Origin: Nostocoides sp. Soil756
Lineage (GTDB): Bacteria > Actinomycetota > Actinomycetes > Actinomycetales > Dermatophilaceae
Assembly: GCF_001428065.1 (NCBI RefSeq)
Contig: NZ_LMSE01000006.1
Location: 437 to 64,436, forward strand
DNA: 64,000 bases
Direction: 5' to 3'
Shown: positions 24,119-33,031 of the stretch, in pieces
Position numbering within the stretch: position 1 is the first letter of the stretch
Layout: every line of letters starts with the position of its first letter
Notes under the pieces: generated by a model
Seen by the model: the letters and a program-made list of their open reading frames with translations, nothing else
Database searches by the model: none
Told to the model about the DNA's origin: nothing
Position numbers and translations under genes: made by a program

Positions 24119-25410
24119 GCGGGCCGGAAGGGGCGGGGGGCGCCCCGCCCTCGTCGACCGGCCCGGTGCCGGTCGCTCCGCTGCGGGCCGACCGCGACTT
24201 CCGCGCGTTCTGGGGCGCCCGCGTCGTGTCCATCCTGGGCACCCTCGTCACGGCGGTCGCCCTCCCGGTGCTCGTCTACCGGCTCAGCGGCAGCCCGGCG
24301 CTCACCGCCCTGGTCACCCTGGTCGAGGGTCTGCCCTACCTGTTCTTCGGGCTGGTCTCGGGCGCCCTGTCCGACCGGCTCGACCGCCGCCGGGTCATGG
24401 TCGCGGCCGACCTGCTCAGCGCCTGCGCCATCGGGTCGGTCCCGGTCGCCTACGCCCTCGACGCGCTCACGGTCACCCACGCGCTGCTGGCGGGGTTCGT
24501 CACGCAGACCTGCTTCGTCTTCTTCGACGGCGCCGCGTTCGGGGCCCTGCCGGCGATCGTCGGGCGCGCGCGCCTGGGCGAGGCCAACGCCGCCGTCTGG
24601 GGGGTGGGCTCGCTGCTCGACCTGGGCGTGCCGATGCTCACCGGGGTGCTGCTGGCTCTGGCACATCCGGCCGTGCTGCTGGGGGTCGACGCCGTCAGCT
24701 TCGTGCTGTCGGCGCTGTTCGTGGCCCGCATCCGGGTGCGCCTCTCGGACCGGCGCGACCTGCCGCCGCTGCGACCACGGGTCCTGGGCGCCGAGGTGCT
24801 GGTCGGGCTGCGGTTCCTCTGGGCCCACAGCGGCGTGCGGGCCCAGACGGTCATCGGCTTCCTCATGTCGCTCTCGGGCGCGGGGTTCATGGCCCTGTCG
24901 GTGCCCTACGCCGACCGGCTGCTCGGGGTCGGCACCAGCGGCTGGCGCTTCGGCCTGGTCTTCGCGGCCTGGGGCGTGGGGGGTGTCACCGCCGCGGCGC
25001 TCACCCCGTGGCTGTTGCGCCGGATGCCGCCGGCCCGGGTCACGCTCGTGGCGCTCGGCCCGTCGGCCGTCGCCGGCATCGTGGTGGCCACCGCCTCGGC
25101 CTGGCCGGTCGCCGTGGTGGCCATGGTGGTGTGGGGCGTCTTCTACCAGAGCGTCGTGCTCAACTCGATGACCTACCGCCAGCAGGTCACCCCCGAGCCG
25201 CTGCTCGGGCGGGTCAACACCGCCGGCCGGATGCTCTCGTTCGGCGTCGGCTGGACCACCGGCGCCCTGGGGGCCAGCGCGGTCGCCGGGCTGCTGGGCG
25301 TGCGCGGCGCCATGGTGGCGGTGGTCTCGGTCGGGCTCGTCGCCGCGGTCTTCGGCTGGCTGTCGCCGCTGCGCTCGCTGGGCCGTGTCGACGTCGCGGT
25401 GCCGGTCTGA
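24115..25410 (+). CDS. MFS transporter (MFS_3/enterobactin-exporter-like)
   Basis: 431 aa, about 12 membrane segments. The N-terminus ADRDFRAFWGARVVSILGT and the loop SDRLDRRRVMVAADL are typical of the MFS_3/EntS-like group of small-molecule exporters found in actinomycetes. The substrate cannot be inferred. It is translationally coupled to the DUF6498-like protein. A 7-bp inverted repeat (GGCGCCG/CGGCGCC at 25419 and 25436) separates it from the convergent pafE. Confidence 0.78.
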   Translation: MSGPEGAGGAPPSSTGPVPVAPLRADRDFRAFWGARVVSILGTLVTAVALPVLVYRLSGSPALTALVTLVEGLPYLFFGLVSGALSDRLDRRRVMVAADLLSACAIGSVPVAYALDALTVTHALLAGFVTQTCFVFFDGAAFGALPAIVGRARLGEANAAVWGVGSLLDLGVPMLTGVLLALAHPAVLLGVDAVSFVLSALFVARIRVRLSDRRDLPPLRPRVLGAEVLVGLRFLWAHSGVRAQTVIGFLMSLSGAGFMALSVPYADRLLGVGTSGWRFGLVFAAWGVGGVTAAALTPWLLRRMPPARVTLVALGPSAVAGIVVATASAWPVAVVAMVVWGVFYQSVVLNSMTYRQQVTPEPLLGRVNTAGRMLSFGVGWTTGALGASAVAGLLGVRGAMVAVVSVGLVAAVFGWLSPLRSLGRVDVAVPV

Positions 25411-25441
25411 GGGGTGAGGGCGCCGCTCGGCCGCTCGGCGC

Positions 25442-26116
25442 CTAGAGGTACTGGCCGGTGCCCTCGGCGTGCCCCGGCTCGGACGGTGCCCCGGCCATGC
25501 CCGGCATCCCGGCGCCCGGGTGCGGCATCCCGGGGTGGGAGCCGGGCGGCAGCTGGCGCATCTGCTGCAGCTGCGCCTGGGCCGCCATCTGCTGAGCGAC
25601 CAGGGCGGTCTGGATGCCGTGGAACAGACCCTCGAGCCAGCCGACCAGCTGGGCCTGGGCGATACGCAGCTCGGCGTCGCTGGGCGCCTCGTCGCTGAAG
25701 GGCAGGGCGATGCGCTCGAGCTCCTGGACCAGCTCGGGGGCCAGGCCGTCCTTGAGCTCGGCGATGGACCGCTCGTGCACGTCGGCGAGGCGGGCCCGGC
25801 CCTGCTCGTCGAGCGGCGCGCTGCGCACCTCCTCGAGGAGCTGCTTGACCATGGCGCCGATGCGCATGACCTTGGCCGGCTGCTCGACGAGGTCGGCGGG
25901 GTTGGTGGGGCGCCGGCGGGCGGTGCTCGTGCCGTCGTCGTCGGGGTCGGCGGCCGGCGCCTCCCGCGGTGCCACGCCCATCCCGTCGGGCGTCACGACC
26001 ACGATGCGGTCCTCGTCGCCGACCACGGTCGCGGGCACCACGCGCTGCTCGTCGTCGCCGTGGTCCGGGCCCTGGCCCCGGCCCTGCTCGTCCTGCTGGC
26101 TCGCCTGGTCATTCAT
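25442..26116 (-). CDS. pafE: Bacterial proteasome activator PafE/Bpa
   Basis: 224 aa. The central helical domain (about residues 72-185, NPADLVEQPAKVMRIG through WLEGLFHGIQTALVAQQM) and the extreme C-terminus GQYL are the hallmarks of Bpa/PafE, the ATP-independent ring activator of the mycobacterial 20S proteasome. The GQYL tail docks into alpha-subunit pockets and opens the gate for unfolded proteins. The N-terminus is acidic and disordered; before the tail is a Pro/Gly/Met-rich linker. ATG 26116 starts the family-like N-terminus; the upstream frame runs into the promoter. It implies a proteasome elsewhere in the genome. Divergent from the DUF2975/XRE pair. Confidence 0.9.
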   Translation of the reverse strand: MNDQASQQDEQGRGQGPDHGDDEQRVVPATVVGDEDRIVVVTPDGMGVAPREAPAADPDDDGTSTARRRPTNPADLVEQPAKVMRIGAMVKQLLEEVRSAPLDEQGRARLADVHERSIAELKDGLAPELVQELERIALPFSDEAPSDAELRIAQAQLVGWLEGLFHGIQTALVAQQMAAQAQLQQMRQLPPGSHPGMPHPGAGMPGMAGAPSEPGHAEGTGQYL

Positions 26117-26151
26117 CCTCTCATCCTGCCCCACCTCGCGACCGCGACCCC

Positions 26152-26209
26152 TTGACATCGATTCTCGATATGCATATCGTCTCTCGATAGTACATCGACG
26201 GTCGATATG
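26152..26209. promoter_or_regulatory. Divergent promoter with TCGATA operator cluster
   Basis: A consensus -35 TTGACA (26152-26157) is followed by a perfect 14-bp palindrome CGATATGCATATCG (26166-26179) sitting on the -10 region. An imperfect inverted repeat TCGAT-agtac-ATCGA (26184-26198) and a half site TCGATATG (26202-26209) follow. The AT content is far above its surroundings. It should control the DUF2975/XRE genes and possibly pafE. Confidence 0.65.
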
Positions 26210-26222
26210 AAAGGACCGAACC

Positions 26223-26837
26223 ATGGCCTCGACCCCCACACCCCGTCGCGACCCCCTGGCGTTCGACCGCTCCGACCGCTGGGGCCTGATCGGCCTGCTG
26301 GTCGTCGTCGCCCTCGCCGCACTCTGGGCCTGGCTGGTCGGGCCGCTCCTCGCCTGGGTACGAGGCGACGCCATCCCGCTCGAGCTGACCAGCGAGGTGT
26401 CGGTGCCGGCCCTCGAGGCCTCCGGCCTGCGGCCCGGGCCTGCGACCTACGAGGTGCTGGTCCGCGACCCCGGCGTGGGGCAGCGGCTGCTGGGCCTGGC
26501 GCCCGGGGTGCTGTACCTGGCGATCGTGCTCGTCACGTGCTGGGCCGTGTGGCGGCTGATGCGGTCCGTCGCCGCCGGCGACCCCTTCCAGCCCGCCAAC
26601 GTCACGCGCCTACGGGCCGTCGCCGCGGCACTCGTCCTCGGGACGTCCGTGGCGTTCTTCCTCGAGATGGCCGCCCGCGGCGCCCTCACCACGACCATCG
26701 ACTCCGGGGACCTGTCACCCGGCGTCTGGATCTCCGTCCCGTGGCTCCCGCTGGTGACCGGCATGGTGGCGGCCCTCCTGGCGGAGGCGTTCAAGGCGGG
26801 CAGCCGGCTGCGCGAAGACGTCCAGGGCCTGGTCTGA
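26223..26837 (+). CDS. DUF2975 domain-containing membrane protein
   Basis: 204 aa with four predicted membrane helices (about 20-45, 92-113, 133-152 and 173-190). The segment GDPFQPANVTRLRAVA after helix 2 is typical of DUF2975. Function unknown. Members are regularly paired with a small YozG-like XRE regulator, and here the two overlap by one base (TGATG). AAAGGA precedes the ATG. The promoter carries repeated TCGATA motifs, probably bound by the partner. Confidence 0.78.
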   Translation: MASTPTPRRDPLAFDRSDRWGLIGLLVVVALAALWAWLVGPLLAWVRGDAIPLELTSEVSVPALEASGLRPGPATYEVLVRDPGVGQRLLGLAPGVLYLAIVLVTCWAVWRLMRSVAAGDPFQPANVTRLRAVAAALVLGTSVAFFLEMAARGALTTTIDSGDLSPGVWISVPWLPLVTGMVAALLAEAFKAGSRLREDVQGLV

Positions 26838-27064
26838 TGCCGGTCGACGAGCCGCACCGGGTGGTGTGCCACCTCGACCGGCTGCTGGAGGAGCGCGGGA
26901 TGACTCTGGCCGCGCTCGCCGAGGCGGTGGGGGTGACGGTGGTGAACCTGTCGGTGCTGAAGAACGACCGCGCCAAGGCCATCCGGTTCAGCACTCTCAC
27001 CGCCGTGTGCGACGTCCTGGGGTGCCAGCCCGGCGACGTGCTGTCGGTGACGTCGCCGGTCTGA
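26837..27064 (+). CDS. YozG-like XRE family HTH regulator
   Basis: 75 aa, a single Cro/C1-type helix-turn-helix (LDRLLEERGMTLAALAEAVGVTVVNLSVLKN, key helices about residues 13-43) ending with LGCQPGDVL. It is the usual partner of DUF2975 proteins. It probably autoregulates the pair through the palindromes upstream. It starts within the DUF2975 stop codon (TGATG). Confidence 0.8.
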   Translation: MPVDEPHRVVCHLDRLLEERGMTLAALAEAVGVTVVNLSVLKNDRAKAIRFSTLTAVCDVLGCQPGDVLSVTSPV

Positions 27065-27096
27065 TCGCGCCCCAGCACCCCGCCCCCTCACCTCGG

Positions 27097-27171
27097 CTTT
27101 TCGGGGTGACCCCGAAAAGGTCACGAGACAAGGGCTCGAAGCCGGGGTCTCGACGGCGAGGTCTTGTCTCG
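27097..27171. terminator. Bidirectional terminator: two consecutive inverted repeats
   Basis: CTTTTCGGGGT and its perfect complement flank a single G (27097-27119). Then CGAGACAAG (27124-27132) pairs with CTTGTCTCG (27163-27171). Both lie between the convergent XRE and MFS genes. The first has A/T-rich ends usable in either direction. Confidence 0.6.
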
Positions 27172-27178
27172 AGCCCGC

Positions 27179-28435
27179 TCAGGCCGGGGCGCCCTCGACG
27201 GCTCCGACGTCGTCGCCCGACATCCGGCCGGTCACCGGCACCCGGCGCAGCACCGGCTGCGCGGCCAGCGCCAGCAGCGCGGCCAGCGACCCGGCCGCGA
27301 CCGTCACGGCGAACGCCCCGGGATGGCCGTGCACGTCCGCCAGCCGACCCGCGACGGCCGACCCCAGGGCATAGCCGACGCCCGTCACGGCCGCGAGCAG
27401 CGTCATCGCCGTCCCGACCCGCGAGGCCGGCACCGCCCGCTCGCCGAGGACGAACACGCTGATCATGTAGGGCGCGATCACGAAGCCCAGCACGAGCACG
27501 ACCGCGAACAGCCGGGGCACCGAGTCGGTCACGAGCAGCGGCGTGGTGAGCAGAGCGAGCCCGAGCGCGGCCACCAGCACCCGTGACGGGAACCCGAAGC
27601 GCGCGGGTAGGCCGGCCACCGCGAGGCCGGCGAGCACCGAGCCCACCCCGAGCGAGGCGTGCACCAGCCCGGCGATCCCTGGCTGCCCGGCCGCGGTCGT
27701 GAGCACGGTCGTGCCCGTCTGGATGGAGCCGAACAGCACCCCGATGAGCAGCTGCGCGCCCAGGAGCACCCCGAAGGCCGCGGTGAGCAGCCGGCCGGTC
27801 GCCGCGGCCGTCGAGCGGTGCGCGTGCGCCAGGGCCGCGGTCGGATGCAGCGCGAAGGCCGTGCCGAAGGCGAGCAGCAGCACCGCCGCCACCGACACCG
27901 CCAGCGCCGGGCTGACCAGCACCACCAGCACCCCGATGAGGGCCGGCCCCAGGACGAACGAGGCCTCGTCGGCCGCCCCCTCGTAGGAGAACGCGGTCTC
28001 CATCAGGCGCGGCTGCGCGGCGCCCTGGCCCCGCGTCAGCGGACGCCAGCGCACCCGGGCCAGCGGCCCGATCTGCGGCATCGCGGCGCCGGCCACCGCG
28101 GCCGCGGCGATGACGACGGCCGGTGACCGCCCGGACACGGCGAGTGCCACGAGCGCCAGCAGGGCCACCCCACCGGCCAGGGACTGCACGAGAACGACTG
28201 GCCGCTGGCCGATGCGGTCGGCGAGCGACCCCGCGACCGGCGCGCCCACCGCGTTGGCGACGGCCAGGGCGCCGGCGGCGCCGCCGCCCAGCGCGTAGGA
28301 GCCGGTGGTGCCGGCGACGAGGAGGAGCGTGCCCATCTGGCTCATGGCGAGGGGCAGCCGCCCGACGAACGCGACGAGGACGTAGCGCGGGCCGGCGAGC
28401 GAGAACAGCCGCCGGTAGCTGGCGAGGGGTGACAT
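27179..28435 (-). CDS. MFS transporter
   Basis: 418 aa, about 12 hydrophobic segments, with an inner loop (LADRIGQRPVVLVQSLAGG) characteristic of MFS carriers. It contains the conserved Asp/Arg of motif A and resembles actinobacterial drug-export-like MFS proteins. The substrate is unknown. The ATG at 28435 has a weak AGGAAG upstream. The converging side is closed by a double inverted repeat. Confidence 0.72.
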   Translation of the reverse strand: MSPLASYRRLFSLAGPRYVLVAFVGRLPLAMSQMGTLLLVAGTTGSYALGGGAAGALAVANAVGAPVAGSLADRIGQRPVVLVQSLAGGVALLALVALAVSGRSPAVVIAAAAVAGAAMPQIGPLARVRWRPLTRGQGAAQPRLMETAFSYEGAADEASFVLGPALIGVLVVLVSPALAVSVAAVLLLAFGTAFALHPTAALAHAHRSTAAATGRLLTAAFGVLLGAQLLIGVLFGSIQTGTTVLTTAAGQPGIAGLVHASLGVGSVLAGLAVAGLPARFGFPSRVLVAALGLALLTTPLLVTDSVPRLFAVVLVLGFVIAPYMISVFVLGERAVPASRVGTAMTLLAAVTGVGYALGSAVAGRLADVHGHPGAFAVTVAAGSLAALLALAAQPVLRRVPVTGRMSGDDVGAVEGAPA

Positions 28436-28555
28436 CGGGTGTCGGCTTCCTGGGTCGTGCGCCCGGGGAGGGCGGAGCGAGCGTGCGCCGAACCCGCCTC
28501 CAACGACGCACCAGGACCCTGTGCGCTCCCGATGCTACCGGCTCGCGTCCCTCCC

Positions 28556-31426
28556 TCAGGTCGCGCGGCGGGTGACCTGAGGCGCCCTCCGGATGCCGGC
28601 CGCGGCCAGCCCGGCCGCCACCACCGGTACCAGCAGCCCGACGACCAGCAGCGACGGCCACGGGATGACGAGGATGCTCCCGCCGCCGGTCATCGCGCCG
28701 GTCAGGGGGTCGTACGACGACGACGTCAGCGGGCGCGCGATGGCGATGCCCGGGACCAGCCCCACGGCCACCCCCAGCACGCAGCCGACCACCGACAGCA
28801 CGAACGCCTGCGCGGCCGCCATCACCCGGCGGGTCCCCCTCGTCGCCCCCAGCGCGGCGAGGGTGGCCTGGTCGGACTGCTGCTCGGCCAGCGTCAGCGC
28901 GGTGGACGTGAGCGTGACGACCAGGATCAGCAGCCCGAAGACCGCCAGCAGGATGGCCACCACCACGCGGTCGCCGCGCTGGAAGCCGTCCTCGCGATGG
29001 ACCCCGACCTGGTCGCCGAGGCGCTGCTGCAGCTGCTCGACGGCGGCGTCGGACACCGGCGCACCGGAAGGGTCGCGCACGGTCCAGAGGTGGGTGAGCG
29101 TGGGCCATCCGGCCGTGGTGGCGGTGCCCGCGGGCAGGGCCATCGAGGCACCGAGCAGGGCGGCGGCCTCCGTGCGGTCGCGGGGCAGGCCCACCAGCGG
29201 GACCTGCCGGTCGGAGACGATCTCGACGGCCGGGTCGACGGGCTCGGTGGCCTGGGGATCCGCGGCGCGGGTGCCGCGCACCAGGCGGGCGCTCGCGTCG
29301 GTGGTCCCCATCACCACGGCCGCCCCGGCGCGGACCTTCGCGGCGTCGGCGGCGTCGAGCCCGAGGCGGCGCACCAGCTCGTCGGCCGGCAGGACCAGCA
29401 CGTCGCCGGAGCCGAAGCTCTCGGTGCCGGCGACCATGCAGCGCTCCACCGGGGTGGCCCCCGACGACAGGGTCTGCTCCACGGAGCAGCCCTGGGGGAC
29501 CAGGCTCACGAACGGGGCCCGGTAGGCCTGCTGCGGCGGGGTGGCGCTGTACCGGCCCGGGTCGCCCGCGGCCACGGGGTCGGGGATCACCGTGAGGCCG
29601 GGGGCCGCCTGCTGCACCGCCTCGTCGGTGAGGCCGTCGTCGCCGTACCCGCTGACGACCAGGACCTCGCCCGGCAGCGTGGTGGGCGTGTACTCGCGCC
29701 GGTTCTGCTCGGTGTCGGACGCCAGCCCGGTCAGCCCGAAGGTGAGACCGGCGACCACGGCCAGCACGGCGGCGACCGAGGGCGCGCTGCGGGCGCGGTG
29801 GCGGGCCAGGTCGCGCGCGGCCATCCGCAGCGACGTGGGCAGGCGGCCCCCCACCCGGCCGAGCCCGGCCAGTACCATCGGCACCAGGAGGATGGACCCG
29901 AGGATGAGGACGACGGCGCCCACGACCACCATGGTCTCGCCGCTGTCGCCGGCCAGCATCGACACCGCCGTGGTGTCGACGACGCCGGTGCCGCCGAGGG
30001 TCAGGACGGCGCCAACCGCGGTGAGCAGCGCGCCGACCGCGAGCACCAGCACGCTGGGGCGGGGCGAGACGCTCTGCCCGCGCATGACCCCGACGATGTC
30101 GAGCCGCCCGAGGCGCCGGGCGGGCACGAGGGCCGCGACCAGGGTCGAGAGGGTGGCGCAGGCGGCGACGGCCAGGAGCACGGGGACGCGCTCGTCGAAC
30201 GGCCCGGACAGGCTGGGGTAGTCGGTGGTGGAGTCCCAGAGGACGAGCAGGCGCGCCACGCCCACGCCGAGGACCACCCCGAGCAGGGCCGAGAGGGTGC
30301 CCAGCACCAGGGCCTGGGCCAGCACGGTGCGCCGCAGCGCGGCGGTGTCGGCGCCGTTGCTGGCGGCCAGCGCCAGGGTCCGGCGCTGCCGGGTGGCGCT
30401 GACCGCGAAGGCCGGGCCCACCAGCAGCGTCGTCGCGATGAGCAGCATGGCCGCGGCCAGGCCGACCATCATCCCGGTGCGCTGCGACTCGGCGCCGGCG
30501 TCGGCGCGGACCTCCGCCGGCAGCTGCGCCAGCGGCGGGGGGTCGCGCAGCACGGCGGCGGAGGTGACCCGGAGGCCGTACTCGTTGAGGCGCTGTACCT
30601 CGGGCCAGGTGACCGGGTCGGACCCCAGCACGATCCAGCCGCCGTCGGGCACCACGGTGGGGGCCAGCGGCGCGGCGCTGACCAGGCCGGGGGTGTTCCA
30701 GCCGTCCGCGCTCGCGGCCGTCCCGACGACCCGCACCGTGCGCTGGGTGCCGTCGACGGAGACGACGACGGTGCCGCTCGACGGCAGGCCCCGGCGCGTC
30801 CCGGCCGCGGTCACGAGCACCTCGGCCGGCGTGGCCGGGTCGGCGGAGGGGGTGGCGGGCCAGCGCCCGGAGAGCAGCTGCAGCTTCGGGCCGAGGCCGA
30901 GGCGGCCGTCGAGGGCCAGGCCGGAGACCGACACCCGGCGGTCGTCGACGGTCGTGCGGGCGGTGAACCGGCCCAGGGCCGCCACCGGCGCCCCGACCAG
31001 GCGCGAGATCGCCTCCGCGTTGGCGGTGGTCGAGGCGTCGCGGTAGTAGCCGGGGATGGTGCGGGCGTCCGTGCTGCCGCCCGAGAACCCCGCGTCGGGA
31101 TCGGCGCCCTGGGCGACGCGCATGGTGTCGGGCAGCTGGAGCAGGGCCTGCCCGCTGCCCATCGCGGCGGGGATCTTCTCGGCGCCGGTGACGTCGGAGG
31201 TGTAGGCGATGGTGACGACCGTCGACAGCAGCAGCGTCGGCAGCAGCACCATCACGACCACGAGGGCCGAGCGGCCGCGGTGCCGGCGCACGTCGCGGCG
31301 CGCCATCCGCAGCGCCACCGCCCACGACGCGCGCCAGCGGTCGAGGCGGCCCGGCTCGCCGGCGGTCGGGCCGGTGCCGTGGCGGCCGGCGTCGACCTCG
31401 GGTCGGGGCGGTGCCTGGGTGCTCAT
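28556..31426 (-). CDS. ABC transporter permease, FtsX/MacB type
   Basis: 956 aa. It has two FtsX-like permease halves, with an N-terminal helix (about 42-65), a large extracytoplasmic domain, a three-helix bundle, a second extracytoplasmic domain and a terminal three-helix bundle. LALAASNGADTAALRR and LAALGATRGTRRVMAAA are the cytoplasmic FtsX coupling segments. Such permeases export peptides, lipoproteins or antibiotics with a LolD/MacB-like ATPase. It overlaps the ATPase gene by ATGA, and its regulator is the PadR protein upstream, so drug or peptide stress defence is a plausible role. Confidence 0.83.
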   Translation of the reverse strand: MSTQAPPRPEVDAGRHGTGPTAGEPGRLDRWRASWAVALRMARRDVRRHRGRSALVVVMVLLPTLLLSTVVTIAYTSDVTGAEKIPAAMGSGQALLQLPDTMRVAQGADPDAGFSGGSTDARTIPGYYRDASTTANAEAISRLVGAPVAALGRFTARTTVDDRRVSVSGLALDGRLGLGPKLQLLSGRWPATPSADPATPAEVLVTAAGTRRGLPSSGTVVVSVDGTQRTVRVVGTAASADGWNTPGLVSAAPLAPTVVPDGGWIVLGSDPVTWPEVQRLNEYGLRVTSAAVLRDPPPLAQLPAEVRADAGAESQRTGMMVGLAAAMLLIATTLLVGPAFAVSATRQRRTLALAASNGADTAALRRTVLAQALVLGTLSALLGVVLGVGVARLLVLWDSTTDYPSLSGPFDERVPVLLAVAACATLSTLVAALVPARRLGRLDIVGVMRGQSVSPRPSVLVLAVGALLTAVGAVLTLGGTGVVDTTAVSMLAGDSGETMVVVGAVVLILGSILLVPMVLAGLGRVGGRLPTSLRMAARDLARHRARSAPSVAAVLAVVAGLTFGLTGLASDTEQNRREYTPTTLPGEVLVVSGYGDDGLTDEAVQQAAPGLTVIPDPVAAGDPGRYSATPPQQAYRAPFVSLVPQGCSVEQTLSSGATPVERCMVAGTESFGSGDVLVLPADELVRRLGLDAADAAKVRAGAAVVMGTTDASARLVRGTRAADPQATEPVDPAVEIVSDRQVPLVGLPRDRTEAAALLGASMALPAGTATTAGWPTLTHLWTVRDPSGAPVSDAAVEQLQQRLGDQVGVHREDGFQRGDRVVVAILLAVFGLLILVVTLTSTALTLAEQQSDQATLAALGATRGTRRVMAAAQAFVLSVVGCVLGVAVGLVPGIAIARPLTSSSYDPLTGAMTGGGSILVIPWPSLLVVGLLVPVVAAGLAAAGIRRAPQVTRRAT

Positions 31427-32151
31427 CGGGCGCCGTCGCCGGCGAGGAGGTCCTCGGCGCGCTCGGCGCCGGTGGTGTCGACGACCCGCCCGTCGCGCAG
31501 GAACACCACGCGGTCGGCCCAGGCGGCGTGCCGGGCCTCGTGGGTGACGAGCAGCCCGGCGACCCCGGCGTCGCAGCGCTCGCGCAGGACGCGCAGCACC
31601 TCCTCGCCGGTGTGGCTGTCGAGGGCTCCGGTGGGCTCGTCGGCCAGCACGAAGCGCCGCGTGCCGACCAGGGCCCGGGCGATGGCGACGCGCTGCTGCT
31701 GGCCGCCCGACATCTGGTCGGGGTAGCGGTCGGAGAGCTCCATGAGGTTCATCAGGTCGAGGGTGTGCCGGGCCTGGCGGCGCGCCAACCGGGCCCGGGT
31801 GCCGTCGAGCTCGAGCGGAAGGGCGACGTTCTCGGCGGCGGTCAGGCTGGGGATGAGGTTGTAGTCCTGGAAGACGAACCCCATCCGGCGGCGGCGCAGC
31901 TGGGCGAGGTCGCGCGGCCCGAGGTCGCCGAGGGTGTCGCCGCCGATCGAGACGGTGCCCGAGGTGGGGCGGTCGAGGCCCCCGGCGACGTTGAGCAGGG
32001 TGGACTTGCCCGAGCCGCTGGGGCCCATGACGGCGACGAGCTCGCCGGGGTGGATCTCGAGCGACACGTGGTCGAGCGCGGTGACCGCGGTCTCGCCGGT
32101 GCCGTGGACCCGGGTGACGTCGGAGATGACGACGTGCGGTGTGGTGCTCAT
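31423..32151 (-). CDS. ABC transporter ATP-binding protein, LolD/MacB type
   Basis: 242 aa. Walker A GPSGSGKST, Q-loop FVFQDYNLIPSLTAAENV, signature MSGGQQQRVAIARAL, Walker B FVLADEPTGALDS and H-loop VTHE. The PSLTAAENV and GALDSHTGEEVL patterns are typical of the MacB/LolD export group. It powers the FtsX permease encoded next, with a 4-bp ATGA overlap on each side. Confidence 0.87.
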   Translation of the reverse strand: MSTTPHVVISDVTRVHGTGETAVTALDHVSLEIHPGELVAVMGPSGSGKSTLLNVAGGLDRPTSGTVSIGGDTLGDLGPRDLAQLRRRRMGFVFQDYNLIPSLTAAENVALPLELDGTRARLARRQARHTLDLMNLMELSDRYPDQMSGGQQQRVAIARALVGTRRFVLADEPTGALDSHTGEEVLRVLRERCDAGVAGLLVTHEARHAAWADRVVFLRDGRVVDTTGAERAEDLLAGDGAR

Positions 32152-32819
32152 GACGGGTTCCCCTCCAGAAGTGCCGGCGTGGCGCCGGGTGACGTGACGG
32201 TGCTGCCGGTGTCGCTCGCGCTGCTCGTCGTGGCGCGCGCCGCGCGCGCGGCCCGCTCCACGGTGACGGCGTGGCGGGCGAGGGTGGACTCCACGTGGTC
32301 GAGCCACCGCACCTCGGCCTCGGCGGCGAACACGAGGTTCTCGAGGACCAGCAGCCAGGCCAGCCCGTGCTGGGCCGCAGCGACGCCCTCGGCCGTCCCC
32401 TCCGCACGGCCGAGGGCGTCGCGCTTGAGCCGGGTGAGGTCGCGCAGGTGGCGCAGCGTCGAGGTGCGCTGGCTCTGCACCACCCGCTCGACGTCGACCC
32501 CGGGCGCGGTGACCGCAAGGGCCAGCTTGATGGTGAGCTCGTCGCGCGGGGTGCTGGTGCGGTCGACCGGGGTCGCCCACCAGGCGTCGAGCTCGGCGCG
32601 GCCGGCGTCGGTGAGGCGGTAGCCGATGCGGCCCTCGGAGTCGGCCTCCCCGGTCTGCTCGACGAGGCCGTCGCGCACCAGGCGCTCGAGGGTGGTGTAC
32701 ACCTGACCGACGTTCAGCGGCCAGGTGCCGCCGGTGCGCTCCTCGAACTCCGAGCGCAGCCGGGCGCCGTAGGACTCGCCCTCCGCGAGGAGGGCCATCA
32801 GGCCCAGCCGTACCGACAT
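32148..32819 (-). CDS. PadR family transcriptional regulator
   Basis: 223 aa. N-terminal PadR winged helix (MALLAEGESYGARLRSEFE; LNVGQVYTTLERLVRDGLVE; GYRLTDAGRAEL) followed by a C-terminal helical dimerisation domain (Vir-like). It heads a three-gene operon with the exporter and likely represses it until an inducer arrives. ATG 32819 has GGGAGG upstream. Two ATAC-N3-GTAT repeats lie just ahead of the gene and are the probable operators. The C-terminal tail after 195 is Ala/Thr-rich and low complexity. Confidence 0.83.
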   Translation of the reverse strand: MSVRLGLMALLAEGESYGARLRSEFEERTGGTWPLNVGQVYTTLERLVRDGLVEQTGEADSEGRIGYRLTDAGRAELDAWWATPVDRTSTPRDELTIKLALAVTAPGVDVERVVQSQRTSTLRHLRDLTRLKRDALGRAEGTAEGVAAAQHGLAWLLVLENLVFAAEAEVRWLDHVESTLARHAVTVERAARAARATTSSASDTGSTVTSPGATPALLEGNPS

Positions 32820-32843
32820 CCCGACCTGCTCCCTCCCGGATGC

Positions 32844-32887
32844 ATACCGGGTATTCCGTGCTCGACGGAGCCATGTATACCGAGTAT
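32844..32887. promoter_or_regulatory. Two PadR-type operators, ATAC-N3-GTAT
   Basis: ATACCGGGTAT (32844-32854) and ATACCGAGTAT (32877-32887) are near-identical inverted repeats spaced 33 bp centre to centre, about three helical turns. They lie between padR and the divergent acyl-CoA synthetase gene and overlap a minus-strand TATGCA -10 candidate. Confidence 0.65.
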
Positions 32888-33031
32888 CACCGGGATCGGT
32901 CAAGCCGCTCCGGTCGGTCGAGCGGGCCGCTCGCCGCCGCGATCGTCCCTTCTGCCGAACGGGTGCTGGCGCCCGGGGCCGGGAGGACGCAGGATGTCGG
33001 GTGCAGGTCCCTTCGACGGAGAGGCAGACCG

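Noticed and set aside
26997-31325. 1442-codon reverse-strand frame overlapping the FtsX permease and MFS genes
   Set aside because: It is an out-of-frame shadow on the same strand, Arg/Gly/Pro-rich; the real genes show domains and overlap logic.
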